Positions 44,639 through 55,054 of a stretch of DNA of 64,000 nt are shown piece by piece; within the stretch, counting starts at the first letter, position 1; each line of letters starts with the position of its first letter. Location of the stretch: assembly GCF_018449515.1 (NCBI RefSeq), contig NZ_JAAVUQ010000007.1:124001-188000 (forward strand), in the 5' to 3' direction. Position numbers and translations under genes: made by a program. The notes beneath the pieces were generated by a model that did not search any database, was not told the origin of the DNA, and was given only the letters and a program-made list of their open reading frames with translations. This DNA is from Caballeronia sp. dw_19 (GTDB taxonomy: Bacteria > Pseudomonadota > Gammaproteobacteria > Burkholderiales > Burkholderiaceae).

Positions 44639-45940
44639 ATGGCCCGAGGCTCTTTGCCGTTTTCCACCCGCTCCCTCACGCCCTTCCGGCAACGCGATGT
44701 CACGATGGCTTACCTCCTGGCCATGCTCGCGTGCGCTATCAGCCTCGGCTGGACCAGCGCCGCCTACGCCACGGTTTCCGTGCTCCAGCCGGTGCGCGAA
44801 GCCGCCGCGGAACAACCGCTCGAACTGACACTGCTTTATAGCGACGACGACAAGCAGCAGCCGCTCACCATCGATGTACCCAAAGCGCTCAACGTCACGC
44901 TGACCAATGGCGACCTGCCGCCACAGCCGCTGGCGCTGCAGCGCGAACCGAACGTCCCCGACAAGCTGACGCTGCGCCCCGGCCAATATCGAAAAGTTCG
45001 CTACGCCGCCCCCTGGCCCGACGCGGCACGCGGCGTGATGAAGGTCGATCCCGTAGGCTTCGATTCGTCGCCCATGCTGATCACGCTGAACCGCGGCAAG
45101 TCGCAAACGCAAGTGGTGGCGGCGGAGACCGCTGAGACGAAGGCGACGACACCGCAGCAACTGGTGAGCGCAGAGGCCGCCGCGAACACATCGGCCGTGC
45201 CGACGACCACCAGTGACCGCATGTTCAGCGGCCGGTTATCGACCTTCGAACCGATGTATTTCGCCGATGGCCAGAACGGCGATAACCTCGCTAAATTCCA
45301 GTTCAGCTTCAAGTATCGACTGATCATGCCGGACGATCCGCGCTCGCGCGGCTTCCTCGACAACCTGTATTTTGCCTACACACAAACGTCGATCTGGGAC
45401 CTGTCGGCTGAATCGGCGCCGTTCCGCGACACGAGTTACGAGCCGCAACTGTTCTACTACCTGGAGAACACGGAGTGGAAAAGCTCGCTGTTTTCGCGCA
45501 TGGGCGTCACGGCTGGTATCGGACATGAGTCGAATGGCAAAAGCGGCGCGGATTCGCGCGGGATCAACATCGCTTTCGTGCGTCCGAGCTGGGATTTCGG
45601 CGATATCAATTCGAACCACCTGACCATATCGCCGAAAATCTATTACTACATCACCAAGAGCGGCAACGAGGACATCCAGGACTATCGCGGTTACGTAGAC
45701 CTGCTCGTGAAGTACGGCAGTCCCGATAGCTGGCAACTCGCCACGACACTGCGCAAGGGCACAAAACACGGATACGGCAGCGTTGACGCCCAGTTCACCT
45801 ATCCGCTCGCCAAACTGATCAACAGCGCGTGGGGCGGCTACCTGTGGGTCGGTTATTTCAACGGCTACGGCGAGGACATCCTCGATTACAACCAGCGGCA
45901 ACACTGGATCGCGCGGATCGGATACAGCATCGCGCGTTAA
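44639..45940 (+). CDS. pldA: Outer-membrane phospholipase A (OMPLA family)
   Basis: 433 residues. N-terminal signal segment ('MAYLLAMLACAISLGWTSAAYA' region, with an alternative start at 44705); an extra domain of about 150 residues follows. The barrel part from about 200 has the OMPLA active site: H296, S298 ('GHESNGKSG') and N310, with exactly the spacing of E. coli H142/S144/N156. 'FRDTSYEPQLFYY' is also conserved. It is a calcium-dependent lipase of the outer membrane that removes misplaced phospholipids. AAGGA precedes 44639. Confidence 0.93.
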   Translation: MARGSLPFSTRSLTPFRQRDVTMAYLLAMLACAISLGWTSAAYATVSVLQPVREAAAEQPLELTLLYSDDDKQQPLTIDVPKALNVTLTNGDLPPQPLALQREPNVPDKLTLRPGQYRKVRYAAPWPDAARGVMKVDPVGFDSSPMLITLNRGKSQTQVVAAETAETKATTPQQLVSAEAAANTSAVPTTTSDRMFSGRLSTFEPMYFADGQNGDNLAKFQFSFKYRLIMPDDPRSRGFLDNLYFAYTQTSIWDLSAESAPFRDTSYEPQLFYYLENTEWKSSLFSRMGVTAGIGHESNGKSGADSRGINIAFVRPSWDFGDINSNHLTISPKIYYYITKSGNEDIQDYRGYVDLLVKYGSPDSWQLATTLRKGTKHGYGSVDAQFTYPLAKLINSAWGGYLWVGYFNGYGEDILDYNQRQHWIARIGYSIAR

Positions 45941-45957
45941 ACTTGGATCTTTTGCGC

Positions 45958-45989
45958 GGGCGCTGCAGTTTTCACTGCATGCCGCGCCC
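45958..45989 (+). terminator. Hairpin after pldA
   Basis: GGGCGC-TGCAGT / ACTGCA-TGCC-GCGCCC, a strong stem with a 4-base loop, 17 bases after the stop. No T run, so terminator activity is uncertain; it may instead only protect the mRNA end. Confidence 0.45.
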
Positions 45990-46004
45990 GACTACAGGCG
46001 TTTT

Positions 46005-46208
46005 ATGGCATCGAACCTTCATGATTTGCCCGACAGCCCGTGCATCGGCGTCTGCTCGACCCTCTTCGACGACGTCTGCAAAGGCTGTGGCCGCATGGCC
46101 GGAGAAGTCTCCAACTGGGTGTTCCTCAGCGACGCCGAAAAGCGCGCGATCTGGGAGCGCATTACCCGCGAAGGCACCGCCATGCGCTTTACCCGCGACA
46201 AGGTTTGA
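46005..46208 (+). CDS. DUF1289 family protein
   Basis: 67 residues. Four cysteines in the family pattern 'PCIGVCSTLFDDVCKGCGR' (about 12-30) suggest metal or Fe-S binding. The rest is helical ('SDAEKRAIWERI'). Function unknown; often encoded as a small free-standing gene in proteobacteria. Lies 64 bases after pldA. Confidence 0.93.
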   Translation: MASNLHDLPDSPCIGVCSTLFDDVCKGCGRMAGEVSNWVFLSDAEKRAIWERITREGTAMRFTRDKV

Positions 46209-46476
46209 TCGGCGGCTGAGTGGGGCATGACGACCGACCGGAGCATGCCCGTTCGCGCGCAGTCAGTTTTTTGACTCCGGGGAGAAACCCCGGAAAGAAC
46301 ATTTCTTCTGCATCAGGCAGCGCCTGACTTGCGACCGGTTTGTGGCGCACTTGAGGCTGGTTCATGGCTGCTTGTGGCTGCCCATGACTCCTTGTGGCAG
46401 GCTAATAGCTGACTCGGACTCGCAGTCAACTCGTAACCCAAACTTCAGACCGGTTGTTTTGCAGAACCCGCGCCGT
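46209..46476. other. Convergent gap between DUF1289 gene and nitronate monooxygenase gene
   Basis: 268 bases; two hairpins, AGTCA-TTTTTT-type at 46261-46275 and CCGGGG-AGAAA-CCCCGG at 46277-46293, which could end transcription from either side. Confidence 0.5.
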
Positions 46477-47634
46477 TCACGCCGCCGCCGTGGGCCGGAT
46501 ATCGGCGACCAGCAAGTCGAGCAATTCACGCACGCTGCGAATCGCCGATCCGAACGGCAGCGCCTCGCGCCCCCGGAAGAACAGCCCGTTCGCGCGATCT
46601 CCACGCAGGGCCGCGGCCAGACGGGTATCGATACAAAAGTGCCCGAACTTCTCGATACCATCGCGCAAACCACACGCCACCAGGCAATTGAGGCCCGTAG
46701 GACACTTTTGCTCGCGCGAGCCGATCTTGTCGCGAATGCGTTGCTCATTGCGCAGATAACGGTCGAGCCACGGGGTTTTCACCGCGCGCGCCGGCAGGCC
46801 GGTCACGCTCACGAATTCGACGATGTCTTCCGGCGTTGCGTCAGCGAGAATCCGCTTGAATTCGGGATGCGCGTCACCCTCTTCGGTCACTGCGAACGCC
46901 GTGCCGAGTTGAACACCGGACGCGCCTGCGGCCTGCCAGCGACGCACCGCCGCATGCCCGTCGATGCCACCCGCCACAATCAGGGGAATCTGAGTACGGC
47001 CGATGCCGAGGGTATCGAAGGTCAGCATCGTTTCCTCGATCACGCGGGCAAAGTCGAAACGTTCGCTCGGAATGTCCGCCACGCTCGCCACGCCGAGATG
47101 GCCACCAGCATGCCCCGGATGCTCGATCACGATGGCATCGGGCAAACGATTCTTCTTGAGCCACTTCTTCACTACCAGCGCGATGCCACGGCTATCCGAC
47201 AGGATAGGGATCAGCGCGATATCAACGCCTTGCGTCAGGTCCGGCAGATCCAGCGGCAGCCCGGCTCCCATCACGATAGCGTCGGCGCCACTCTCGCACG
47301 CCGTCTGTACCGCTGCCGCGTAGGAGGAAACCGCCCGCATGACATTCACGGCAATCATGCCGCGGCCCTCGCTGAGGGCCTTCGCTGCGATGATCTCGCG
47401 CCGCAACGCCGTCTGGTTGGCGGCTTCCAGCGTCGCCTGATCCGGATTCTGTTTGCACATCTCAAGCAGGTCGGGATGGTGATGCCGCAAGTCGATGCTC
47501 GAGATTGTCCCCATTGCACCCTCCCGGGCGACGGCGCCGGCCAGCCGGTGCGCGGACACACCCACGCCCATGCCTCCCTGCACAATAGGAAGCAACGTGC
47601 GGCCGCGAATGGTCAGGGGGGTAAGAGGGGTCAT
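46477..47634 (-). CDS. Nitronate monooxygenase family flavoenzyme
   Basis: 385 residues from the ATG at 47634 (an upstream frame to 47706 is not family-like). TIM-barrel FMN protein: N-terminal 'LPIVQGGMGVGVSAHRLAGAVA', 'ALIPILSDSRGIALV', the flavin-binding 'EHPGHAGGHLG' and 'PLIVAGGIDGHAAVRRW...GVQLGTAF'. The C-terminal part has Cys-containing 'KCPTGLNCLVACGL'. Members oxidise nitronates such as propionate 3-nitronate, but many are of unknown role, and the related enoyl-ACP reductase FabK shares the fold. Single gene. Confidence 0.87.
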   Translation of the reverse strand: MTPLTPLTIRGRTLLPIVQGGMGVGVSAHRLAGAVAREGAMGTISSIDLRHHHPDLLEMCKQNPDQATLEAANQTALRREIIAAKALSEGRGMIAVNVMRAVSSYAAAVQTACESGADAIVMGAGLPLDLPDLTQGVDIALIPILSDSRGIALVVKKWLKKNRLPDAIVIEHPGHAGGHLGVASVADIPSERFDFARVIEETMLTFDTLGIGRTQIPLIVAGGIDGHAAVRRWQAAGASGVQLGTAFAVTEEGDAHPEFKRILADATPEDIVEFVSVTGLPARAVKTPWLDRYLRNEQRIRDKIGSREQKCPTGLNCLVACGLRDGIEKFGHFCIDTRLAAALRGDRANGLFFRGREALPFGSAIRSVRELLDLLVADIRPTAAA

Positions 47635-47762
47635 CGAAGGAGCATCTCCAGAGTCAAAGTTTTTAGCTTGCAGGAGGTTAGACAAACACGCCTTGCGTTT
47701 TATCAAGCAAGTTCGACTGTGCTGTATTTCAGTTTTCCGATCGTGCTCCGTTCCAGAAAAGG

Positions 47763-47793
47763 AAACGGCCCGCTTCGTAAGAAGGGGCCGTTT
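47763..47793 (-). terminator. Terminator of the ABC-F gene
   Basis: AAACGGCCC / GGGCCGTTT with a 13-base loop; on the minus strand a pyrimidine-rich tract follows. Lies 59 bases after the ybiT-type stop. Confidence 0.75.
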
Positions 47794-47851
47794 GCGTTGC
47801 TGCTTGTTTCTGCTTGTTTCTCTTTGCGGAGTGCTGCGTTACATGCGCGTG

Positions 47852-49444
47852 TTACTGAATACCCTGGCTCGTCAGGAATTCCTCGTACGTACCGCCGAAG
47901 TCGCGCAGCGTGCCGTCATTCTTCACCTCGATAATCCGATTCGCCAGCCCGTTGACAAACTCGCGGTCATGCGAAACGAAGATCAGCGTGCCTTCATATT
48001 TCTCCAACGCGATCTGCAAGGACTCGATCGACTCCATGTCCATGTGGTTGGTCGGCTCGTCCATCAACAGCACGTTCGGGCGCCCAAGCATCAGCTTGCC
48101 CCAGATCATGCGGCCTTTCTCACCACCCGACAGCACCTTGACCGATTTCTTGATGTCGTCGGCGTTGAACAGCAAGCGGCCCAACGTCCCACGGACCATC
48201 TGATCGTCGTCCCCGTCCTGACGATACTGGTCAACCCAGTCGGTGAGCGTCTCGTCCTTCGGAAACTCTTCGTACGTGTCTTGCGGCATATAACCGACCA
48301 GTGCGTTTTCCGCCCACTTGACCGTGCCGCCATCCAGTTCGATTGCACCCTTCAGCGCACGCAGCAACGTGGTCTTGCCCGCACCGTTCTCGCCGATGAT
48401 CGCAATCCGCTCACCCGGCTGAACGCTCAGGCTGAAGTGGTTGAAGATGGTGCGATCGTATTTCTTGGTGATGTTGGTCGCCACCACCGCGATGTTGTGC
48501 AGCTTTTTCTCGAAGTCGAAGCGAATAAACGGATTTTGCCGCGACGACGGCTTGAATTCCTCGATCTTGATCTTCTCGATCTGCTTTGCACGGCTGGTCG
48601 CCTGGCGTGCCTTCGACTTGTTGGCCGAGAACCGGCGCACGAAGTCCTGCAGATCGGCCACTTTGTCCTTCGCCTTCTGGTTTGCGTTCGCCTGACGTTC
48701 GCGCGCCTGAGCCGACGCCAGCATGTAGTCGTCGTAGTTACCCGGGTACACCTTCAACGTGCCGTAATCCATGTCCGCCATGTGTGTGCAGACCTGGTTC
48801 AGGAAGTGTCGATCGTGCGAAATGATCACCATGGTCGAGTTGTACTGGTTCAGTATGTCCTCGAGCCAGCGAATGGAGGTGATGTCCAGGTTGTTGGTCG
48901 GCTCGTCGAGCAGCAACACGTCCGGCTTCGAAAACAGCGCCTGTGCGAGCAACACGCGCAGTTTCCAGCCCGGGGCGACGTTGCTCATGGGGCCGGTATG
49001 GTCCTCGATCGCAATGCCAATGCCCAGCAACAGTTCGCCAGCGCGCGCTTCGGCCGTGTAGCCGTCGTATTCGGCGAACTTCGCTTCGAGCTCGGCAGCG
49101 TGCATGTAGTCGTCGTCGGTAGCGTCGGGATTCGCGTAAATGGCATCGCGCTCGGACATCGCGTTCCACATTTCCGTGTGGCCCATCATCACGACGTCGA
49201 TCACGCGCATGTCTTCATACGCGAACTGATCCTGACGCAACTTACCGAGACGCACGTTCGGTTCGAGCATCACAGTGCCGGAGCTCGGTTCCAGGTCGCT
49301 GCCCAGAATTTTCATGAACGTGGATTTGCCGCAACCGTTCGCCCCGATCAGGCCGTAGCGATTTCCTTCCCCGAACTTGACCGAAATGTTCTCGAAGAGG
49401 GGCTTCGGCCCAAATTGCATGGTGATGTTGGCAGTAGACAGCAC
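47852..49444 (-). CDS. ybiT: ABC-F translation factor, YbiT type
   Basis: 530 residues, two ABC domains and no membrane part. First domain: Walker A 'GANGCGKST', a non-canonical signature '[15 protein letters not shown]' in place of LSGGQ, and Walker B '[12 protein letters not shown]'. Second: Walker A 'GENGAGKTT', signature 'LSGGEKGRM', Walker B '[12 protein letters not shown]'. The linker has '[14 protein letters not shown]'. The sequence follows E. coli YbiT closely along its length. ABC-F proteins bind the ribosomal E site and help stalled peptide bond formation; the specific role of YbiT is less clear. Confidence 0.93.
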   Translation of the reverse strand: MLSTANITMQFGPKPLFENISVKFGEGNRYGLIGANGCGKSTFMKILGSDLEPSSGTVMLEPNVRLGKLRQDQFAYEDMRVIDVVMMGHTEMWNAMSERDAIYANPDATDDDYMHAAELEAKFAEYDGYTAEARAGELLLGIGIAIEDHTGPMSNVAPGWKLRVLLAQALFSKPDVLLLDEPTNNLDITSIRWLEDILNQYNSTMVIISHDRHFLNQVCTHMADMDYGTLKVYPGNYDDYMLASAQARERQANANQKAKDKVADLQDFVRRFSANKSKARQATSRAKQIEKIKIEEFKPSSRQNPFIRFDFEKKLHNIAVVATNITKKYDRTIFNHFSLSVQPGERIAIIGENGAGKTTLLRALKGAIELDGGTVKWAENALVGYMPQDTYEEFPKDETLTDWVDQYRQDGDDDQMVRGTLGRLLFNADDIKKSVKVLSGGEKGRMIWGKLMLGRPNVLLMDEPTNHMDMESIESLQIALEKYEGTLIFVSHDREFVNGLANRIIEVKNDGTLRDFGGTYEEFLTSQGIQ

Positions 49445-49675
49445 AGCGCGTCCTTTTGAATGGTGTACGGCGAAAAACCCGCAATTTTAGCAGTTTTTGG
49501 GACGAATTGCGGCATTGCAGCGGAAAGCTGCAATGCACGGGCGCGTACACCGCGCTTCCGGCGATCCGCAAATGGTGCCCTGCGTGGCGCGCCAATGACC
49601 CAGCAAATGCCGCCGCGCCGGGCGTTCCGGGCTGACTGAATCTGCCCAAATCCGCCGCTGCCGCCCGTCCCGAGC

Positions 49676-51121
49676 CTAGATGCGCTCCGCGATGTACGCC
49701 TTCACCAGCCCCGCCTCGGCCGCCACGATATCGAATTTCTGTGGCAATTCTTCGATACCGATAAACGCCGCCGGCCGCTCCGGCTCGCGCTCAAGCGCTT
49801 CGCGGATGGTTTCGCCGAATTTGATCGGCTGGGCGGTTTCCAGCACGATCATCGGCACGCCCGGTGTCAAATGCTCGCGCGCAACCTTCAGGCCGTCGGC
49901 CGTGTGGGTATCGATCATGGTGCCGTAACGCTTGAACGCGTCGCGGATGGTGTCCACCCGGTCCGCATGGCTGCTGCGTCCCGACACGAAACCAAATTCC
50001 TTCACGCGCGCAAAGTCACCGCTGGCCGCGAGGTCGAATCCACCCTTTTCTTCCACATCGCGGAACAATTGCAGCACGCGCGCGGGATCGCGGCCGAGCA
50101 GATCGAACACGAAACGCTCGAAATTCGACGCTTTCGAGATATCCATGCTCGGGCTGGTCGTGTGATACGTCTCGGCGGCCGTGCGCACGCGATAAATCCC
50201 GGTGCGGAAAAATTCGTCGAGCACGTCGTTTTCATTCGTGGCGACGACCAGTTGCTCGATCGGCAAACCCATCATCCGCGCAATATGCCCCGCGCACACG
50301 TTGCCAAAATTACCCGATGGCACCGTGAACGACACCCGCTCGGCGTTCGACTTCGTCGCGGCGAAGTAGCCCTTGAAATAATAGACAACCTGCGCCACCA
50401 CACGTGCCCAGTTGATCGAATTGACCGTGCCGATCTTGTTGGCCGCTTTGAACGTGTGATCGTTCGACACCGCCTTGACGATGTCCTGGCAATTGTCGAA
50501 GTTGCCGATCACGGCCAGATTGAAGATGTTCGGGTCCTGCAACGAAAACATCTGCGCCGTCTGGAACGCGCTCATCTTCTGATGCGGCGACAACATGAAA
50601 ACGCGCACGCCCTGCTTGCCGCGCATGGCGTATTCGGCCGCGCTGCCGGTGTCGCCCGAGGTCGCGCCAAGAATGTTCAGCGTCTGCCCTTGCTTGGCCA
50701 GCGTGTACTCGAACAGGTTGCCGAGCAACTGCATGGCCATGTCCTTGAACGCGAGCGTGGGACCGTTCGACAATTCCAGCAGCGACACCGTCGTGCCGCC
50801 CTCTTCGCCCAGCGTTTTCAGCGGCGTAATCTGCGACGCGCTCTCGTGATCGCGAACATTGCTGTACGTGCTCGCCGTATAAGTGCGGCGCGTGAGCGAG
50901 TGCAGATCTTCGTCGGAAATGTCGTCGCTGAACTTGCGCAGGATTTCGTAGGCGAGATCCGCATACGAAAGCGTGCGCCAGGCGGTCAGCTCGTCCGCCG
51001 TGACGCGCGGATATTCAGCGGGCAAATACAGGCCGCCGTCCTTGGCGAGACCGCCGAGAAGGATGTCGGAGAAAGTATGTCGTTCGCCGAAACCGGCGCC
51101 GCGCGTAGAGATATAGTTCAT
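49676..51121 (-). CDS. thrC: Threonine synthase
   Basis: 481 residues, PLP enzyme turning O-phosphohomoserine into threonine. Begins 'MNYISTRGAGFGERHTFSDILL'; PLP lysine in 'GPTLAFKDMAMQLLG', phosphate loop 'GATSGDTGSAAEYA'. Follows hom by 9 bases; together they finish the threonine branch of the aspartate pathway. Third gene of aminotransferase-hom-thrC. Confidence 0.97.
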   Translation of the reverse strand: MNYISTRGAGFGERHTFSDILLGGLAKDGGLYLPAEYPRVTADELTAWRTLSYADLAYEILRKFSDDISDEDLHSLTRRTYTASTYSNVRDHESASQITPLKTLGEEGGTTVSLLELSNGPTLAFKDMAMQLLGNLFEYTLAKQGQTLNILGATSGDTGSAAEYAMRGKQGVRVFMLSPHQKMSAFQTAQMFSLQDPNIFNLAVIGNFDNCQDIVKAVSNDHTFKAANKIGTVNSINWARVVAQVVYYFKGYFAATKSNAERVSFTVPSGNFGNVCAGHIARMMGLPIEQLVVATNENDVLDEFFRTGIYRVRTAAETYHTTSPSMDISKASNFERFVFDLLGRDPARVLQLFRDVEEKGGFDLAASGDFARVKEFGFVSGRSSHADRVDTIRDAFKRYGTMIDTHTADGLKVAREHLTPGVPMIVLETAQPIKFGETIREALEREPERPAAFIGIEELPQKFDIVAAEAGLVKAYIAERI

Positions 51122-51130
51122 TTCAAAGCC

Positions 51131-52447
51131 CTAGTTCAATCCTTCCATGCGCAGCTTCGTCACTTTCGAAACCACGGTGGAAAGCGCCTCGATCTGCGTG
51201 ATCGCCGCGTTGATTTCCCGTTCGACCGTTTCGTGCGTGAGCAGGATGATGTCGGTTTCGCCCTTGTCCTCACCATCGACGTGCTCGGATTCCTTCTGCA
51301 GCAACGCGTCGATGGAAATGACCTTGTCGGCGAGAATCCGCGTGATGTTGGCGAGCACGCCGGTGACATCCGCCACGCGCAGGCGCAGGTAGTAGCTGCT
51401 CGTCACTTCCTCGATCGGCAGGATAGGCGTGTTGGCGAGGCTGTCCGGCTGGAACGCCAGGTGCGGCACGCGATGTTCCGGGTCGGCCGTATGCAGGCGC
51501 GTGACGTCCACGAGATCGGCGACCACCGCCGACGCAGTCGGCTCAGCACCCGCACCCTTGCCGTAATAAAGCGTGGTGCCGACTGCATCGCCGTGCACGA
51601 CCACCGCGTTCATCGCGCCCTCCACGTTCGCCAGCAAGCGTTTTGCCGGAATCAGGGTGGGGTGCGTGCGCAACTCGATGCCCTTCTCCGTGCGCCGCGC
51701 AATACCCAGCAGCTTGATCCGATAGCCCAGCGCCTCGGCATAGCGGATATCGATGGCGTCGAGCTTGCTGATCCCTTCCACGTAAGCCCGGTCGAATTGC
51801 ACGGGCACGCCGAACGCGATCGCGCTCATGATCGTGACCTTGTGCGCCGCGTCGACGCCTTCAATGTCGAAGGTCGGATCGGCTTCGGCATAACCCAGTT
51901 CCTGGGCCGCTTTCAGCGCGGTCGCGAAGTCGAGCCCACGGTCGCGCATCTCCGAGAGAATGTAGTTCGTCGTGCCGTTGATGATGCCCGCGATGTACTG
52001 GATCCGGTTGGCCGTCAGTCCTTCGCGCAGCGCCTTGATGATCGGAATACCGCCCGCAACCGCCGCTTCGAACGCGACCATCACGCCCTTCTTGCTCGCC
52101 GCTTCGAAAATCTCGCTGCCGTGCACGGCCAGAAGTGCCTTGTTCGCCGTCACCACATGCTTGCCGTTGGAGATGGCGCGCAGCACCAGTTCGCGCGCGA
52201 TGCCCGTGCCGCCGATCATCTCGGCCACGATGTCGATGGAAGGATCGTCGACGACGGCGTTGAAGTCGGTCGTGACGTCAATGCCCGCCGCGCCCTGCAC
52301 CTTCGACGGCGTGCGCACCGCGATGCGCGTAATTTCGATGCCCCGTCCGGCGCGCCGTTTGATTTCTTCCTGATTGCGGCGCAGCACCGTGAAGGTGCCG
52401 CCGCCGACGGTGCCGAAGCCCAGCAGGCCAACTTTGATCGGTTCCAT
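51131..52447 (-). CDS. hom: Homoserine dehydrogenase
   Basis: 438 residues. N-terminal NAD(P) fold 'VGLLGFGTVGGGTF', central catalytic domain with 'GIINGTTNYILSEM' and 'AELGYAEADPTFDIEG'-type motif ('ELGYAEADPTFDIEGVDAAHK', split here), and a C-terminal ACT domain (about 350-430) for threonine feedback. Monofunctional (no aspartokinase). 27 bases after the aminotransferase gene and 9 before thrC. Confidence 0.97.
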   Translation of the reverse strand: MEPIKVGLLGFGTVGGGTFTVLRRNQEEIKRRAGRGIEITRIAVRTPSKVQGAAGIDVTTDFNAVVDDPSIDIVAEMIGGTGIARELVLRAISNGKHVVTANKALLAVHGSEIFEAASKKGVMVAFEAAVAGGIPIIKALREGLTANRIQYIAGIINGTTNYILSEMRDRGLDFATALKAAQELGYAEADPTFDIEGVDAAHKVTIMSAIAFGVPVQFDRAYVEGISKLDAIDIRYAEALGYRIKLLGIARRTEKGIELRTHPTLIPAKRLLANVEGAMNAVVVHGDAVGTTLYYGKGAGAEPTASAVVADLVDVTRLHTADPEHRVPHLAFQPDSLANTPILPIEEVTSSYYLRLRVADVTGVLANITRILADKVISIDALLQKESEHVDGEDKGETDIILLTHETVEREINAAITQIEALSTVVSKVTKLRMEGLN

Positions 52448-52474
52448 TGCAGCGTGAGTCTTATAAGAGAGGTT

Positions 52475-53728
52475 TTAGACAGAGTGACGCTTTCGATAAC
52501 CATCGAGAAAGCGCGCGATACGGTTGATGGAGTCAGCGAGATCGTCCACGTTCGGCAGGAACACTACGCGGAAATGGTCCGGCGCCGGCCAGTTGAACCC
52601 GGTGCCCTGGACCAGCAGCGTACGTTCTTCGAGCAACAGGTCCGTAATGAACTGCTGGTCATCGACGATCGGATACATCTTCGGGTCGAGCTTCGGAAAC
52701 ATGTACAGCGCCGCCTGCGGCTTGACGCAACTCACGCCGGGAATGGCGGTGAGCATGTCGTACGCGAGTTCCCGTTGCTTGAAGAGCCGGCCGCCCGGCA
52801 CGATCAGGTCGTTGATGCTCTGGTAACCGCCCAGCGCCGTCTGGATGGCGTACTGCCCCGGCACGTTCGCGCACAGGCGCATCGAGGCCAGGATGCCGAG
52901 CCCTTCCATATAGTCATGGGCAATGCGACGGTTTTCACCCGTGAGACCCGAGATGAACATCCAGCCCGCGCGATACCCGCAGGCCCGGTAGCTCTTCGAC
53001 AAACTATTGAACGTGACCGTCAGCACGTCCTCCGACAACGCCCCGACCGCCGTGTGCTTGCGGCCGTCGTAGACGATCTTGTCATAGACTTCGTCGGCGA
53101 AAATGATCAGGCCATGCTTGCGCGCCAGTTCGATCATCTCCAGCAACAGTTCGTCCGAATACAGCGCGCCGGTCGGATTATTCGGGTTGATGATGACGAG
53201 CGCCTTCGTGTTCGGCGTGATCTTCGAGCGCAAGTCGTCGAGATCGGGCATCCAGCCGGCGGATTCGTCGCAGAGATAGTGCACCGGCGTACCGGACGAC
53301 AAGCTCACCGCAGCCGTCCACAGCGGATAGTCCGGTGCGGGCAACAGCACTTCGTCGCCGTCGTTGAGCAGACCCTGCATGGCCATCACGATCAGCTCGG
53401 ACGCGCCGTTGCCAATGTAGATGTCGTCCAGTTCCACGCCCGCCACACCCTTTTGCTGGGTGTAATGCATGATCGCCTTGCGCGCGGCGAACACACCCTT
53501 CGAGTCCGAATAACCCGACGAAGTCGGCAGGTTACGGATCATGTCCTGGATGATCTCGTCCGGCGCATCGAAGCCGAACGCGGCCAGGTTGCCGATATTA
53601 AGCTTGATGATCCGGTGGCCCTCGTCCTCCAGCCGCTTCGCGTGCTCGAGCACGGGACCGCGAATGTCATAACAGACGTTCTGTAATTTATTGGATTTTA
53701 GAATCGGTTTCACGGCGGGAAAGCTCAC
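52475..53728 (-). CDS. alaA: Alanine aminotransferase (AlaA type)
   Basis: 417 residues. Fold-type I PLP enzyme: 'IIKLNIGNLAAFGFDAPDEI', 'INPNNPTGALYS', 'DEVYDKIVYDG' and PLP lysine in 'NSLSKSYRACGYRAGW'. Highly like E. coli AlaA, which makes alanine from pyruvate and glutamate. In Burkholderiales this gene is usually just upstream of hom, which suggests a link to threonine/isoleucine synthesis. First gene of the operon. Confidence 0.9.
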   Translation of the reverse strand: MSFPAVKPILKSNKLQNVCYDIRGPVLEHAKRLEDEGHRIIKLNIGNLAAFGFDAPDEIIQDMIRNLPTSSGYSDSKGVFAARKAIMHYTQQKGVAGVELDDIYIGNGASELIVMAMQGLLNDGDEVLLPAPDYPLWTAAVSLSSGTPVHYLCDESAGWMPDLDDLRSKITPNTKALVIINPNNPTGALYSDELLLEMIELARKHGLIIFADEVYDKIVYDGRKHTAVGALSEDVLTVTFNSLSKSYRACGYRAGWMFISGLTGENRRIAHDYMEGLGILASMRLCANVPGQYAIQTALGGYQSINDLIVPGGRLFKQRELAYDMLTAIPGVSCVKPQAALYMFPKLDPKMYPIVDDQQFITDLLLEERTLLVQGTGFNWPAPDHFRVVFLPNVDDLADSINRIARFLDGYRKRHSV

Positions 53729-54273
53729 TGGTTACTGGAAGTCAGGCTCTGGATCAGGAAAATCGGCAAATAAAGTTGACAAGTCAGGGCCGCGGACTCG
53801 GCGCAGCGCCGGCCACGCCGGTGTTTTCGCCCGGCGCTTCAGGCGCTGCGCGTGAAAACACGTCAAACCGAGACCTTGAACGGACCGGACACCGCGCAGA
53901 AACCCTAAGTAGCGACGCGGAACAGGCAGTCTAGCGAAAATGCGTCGGATAGAGGCAGGTTTAGGCGTAATCGTGTGAGCTTATGGCCATCAGGCCAAGG
54001 CAAAACGCCCGATTGCGTGTCGGCAAGCAGCTTGTGGCGGCACGCGAAGCATCGCGCCGCCCGGGCTCGCAACCCGCTGACGGCTGAAAAGTTATAATTT
54101 AGCGGATTATCCGTGACTTTCGCAATGCGCCACCGGCAAAACGCGTGCACATCGGCTTCATCCAGGTGCCCGCACAAGCCGATGAACTCTGTATTGCCCG
54201 CCGAGCCGTCCGGTTGTCGCAGGACTCTCGCGCAGTCACCTCTCGCCATCAACTTGCCTGTCGGAATACCGAT
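53729..54273. other. Intergenic region between aminotransferase and Mth938-domain genes
   Basis: 545 bases, divergent promoters. Includes a hairpin GTGTTTTC / GAAAACAC (53821-53861) enclosing a GC-rich inner repeat. A long in-frame extension of the next gene starts at 54145 but has no family-like residues. Confidence 0.45.
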
Positions 54274-54648
54274 TTGAAACTACATCAGGAAGCCAGCGGC
54301 GCGCTCAATACCATCACGAGTTACGGCGCCGATTACGTCGCGATCAATCTGCAACGCCATGAAGGCAGCATCATCGTGATGCCGGAAACGCCCGTGATCG
54401 CATGGCCTGTGTCCTCGTTCGAGGCGCTGACGCCGGAAGATTTTGACGCGCTCATCGCGATCGCGCCTGAAGTCGTCGTGTTCGGCAGCGGTGCGCGCCT
54501 GCGTTTTCCGCATCCTCGGCTCATCGCGAAGCTTTCCCAGCAACGCATTGGCGTGGAGACAATGGATTTCGGCGCCGCATGCCGTACTTACAACATTCTC
54601 ATGTCGGAAGGCCGCCGGGTCGCCGCTGCGCTGCTGATCGAAGCGTAA
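54274..54648 (+). CDS. Mth938-like domain protein (DUF498)
   Basis: 124 residues from a TTG at 54274 giving 'MKLHQEASGALNTITSYG', the family start; an ATG at 54145 would add 43 unrelated residues. Key region 'EVVVFGSGARLRFPHP' and 'ETMDFGAACRTYNIL'. The family includes the mitochondrial complex I assembly factor NDUFAF3; the bacterial role is not established. A GGAATA lies upstream. TTG starts are uncommon. Confidence 0.85.
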   Translation: MKLHQEASGALNTITSYGADYVAINLQRHEGSIIVMPETPVIAWPVSSFEALTPEDFDALIAIAPEVVVFGSGARLRFPHPRLIAKLSQQRIGVETMDFGAACRTYNILMSEGRRVAAALLIEA

Positions 54649-55054
54649 CTTCGGCATACCGGTGGAAGCTCACATGAACGCCGCGGCAACGCTTCAGCGC
54701 GGATTCCACGCGCCGGTGCGATAAACTGCCGCCCGGCGCCGAAATCGATACGGCTATCGGCATCGGGAACGCCTGTTTTCTGCGCACCGATGGATGACGC
54801 GCCGGCCCGCACCCGCCCGCCGCACGGCGAAACGCACAAGGACTGGCCGTTTGGCTGGCTTGTGCGCGTTGTCGAAGCAGCGGAACCTGCATGGGCTGGC
54901 CGCGCGCCGAATGGTGCCGAATAGGTGCCGGATACGCGTCGAAGCTTGCCCCCAATGTGCCTGCTAAGCGGGCCTTAAGCCTCAATGCGCCAAACTCGAG
55001 CCCCCCATGGATTTTGCTAGCGCCGCGAAAGCGGCATCGGACAGGTCGACTCTC
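54649..55054. other. Gap before arnT
   Basis: 406 bases with no gene I can support. Probably holds the arn promoter. An in-frame ATG at 55007 would extend arnT by 16 residues. Confidence 0.4.

Noticed and set aside
47495..49459. 654-codon plus-strand open frame opposite the ABC-F gene
   Set aside because: Shadow of the ybiT-type gene; composition typical of antisense frames.
49871..53686. 1271-codon plus-strand open frame opposite thrC, hom and the aminotransferase
   Set aside because: It mirrors three well-identified genes in a GC-rich genome, where antisense frames stay open by codon bias. No domain resemblance.
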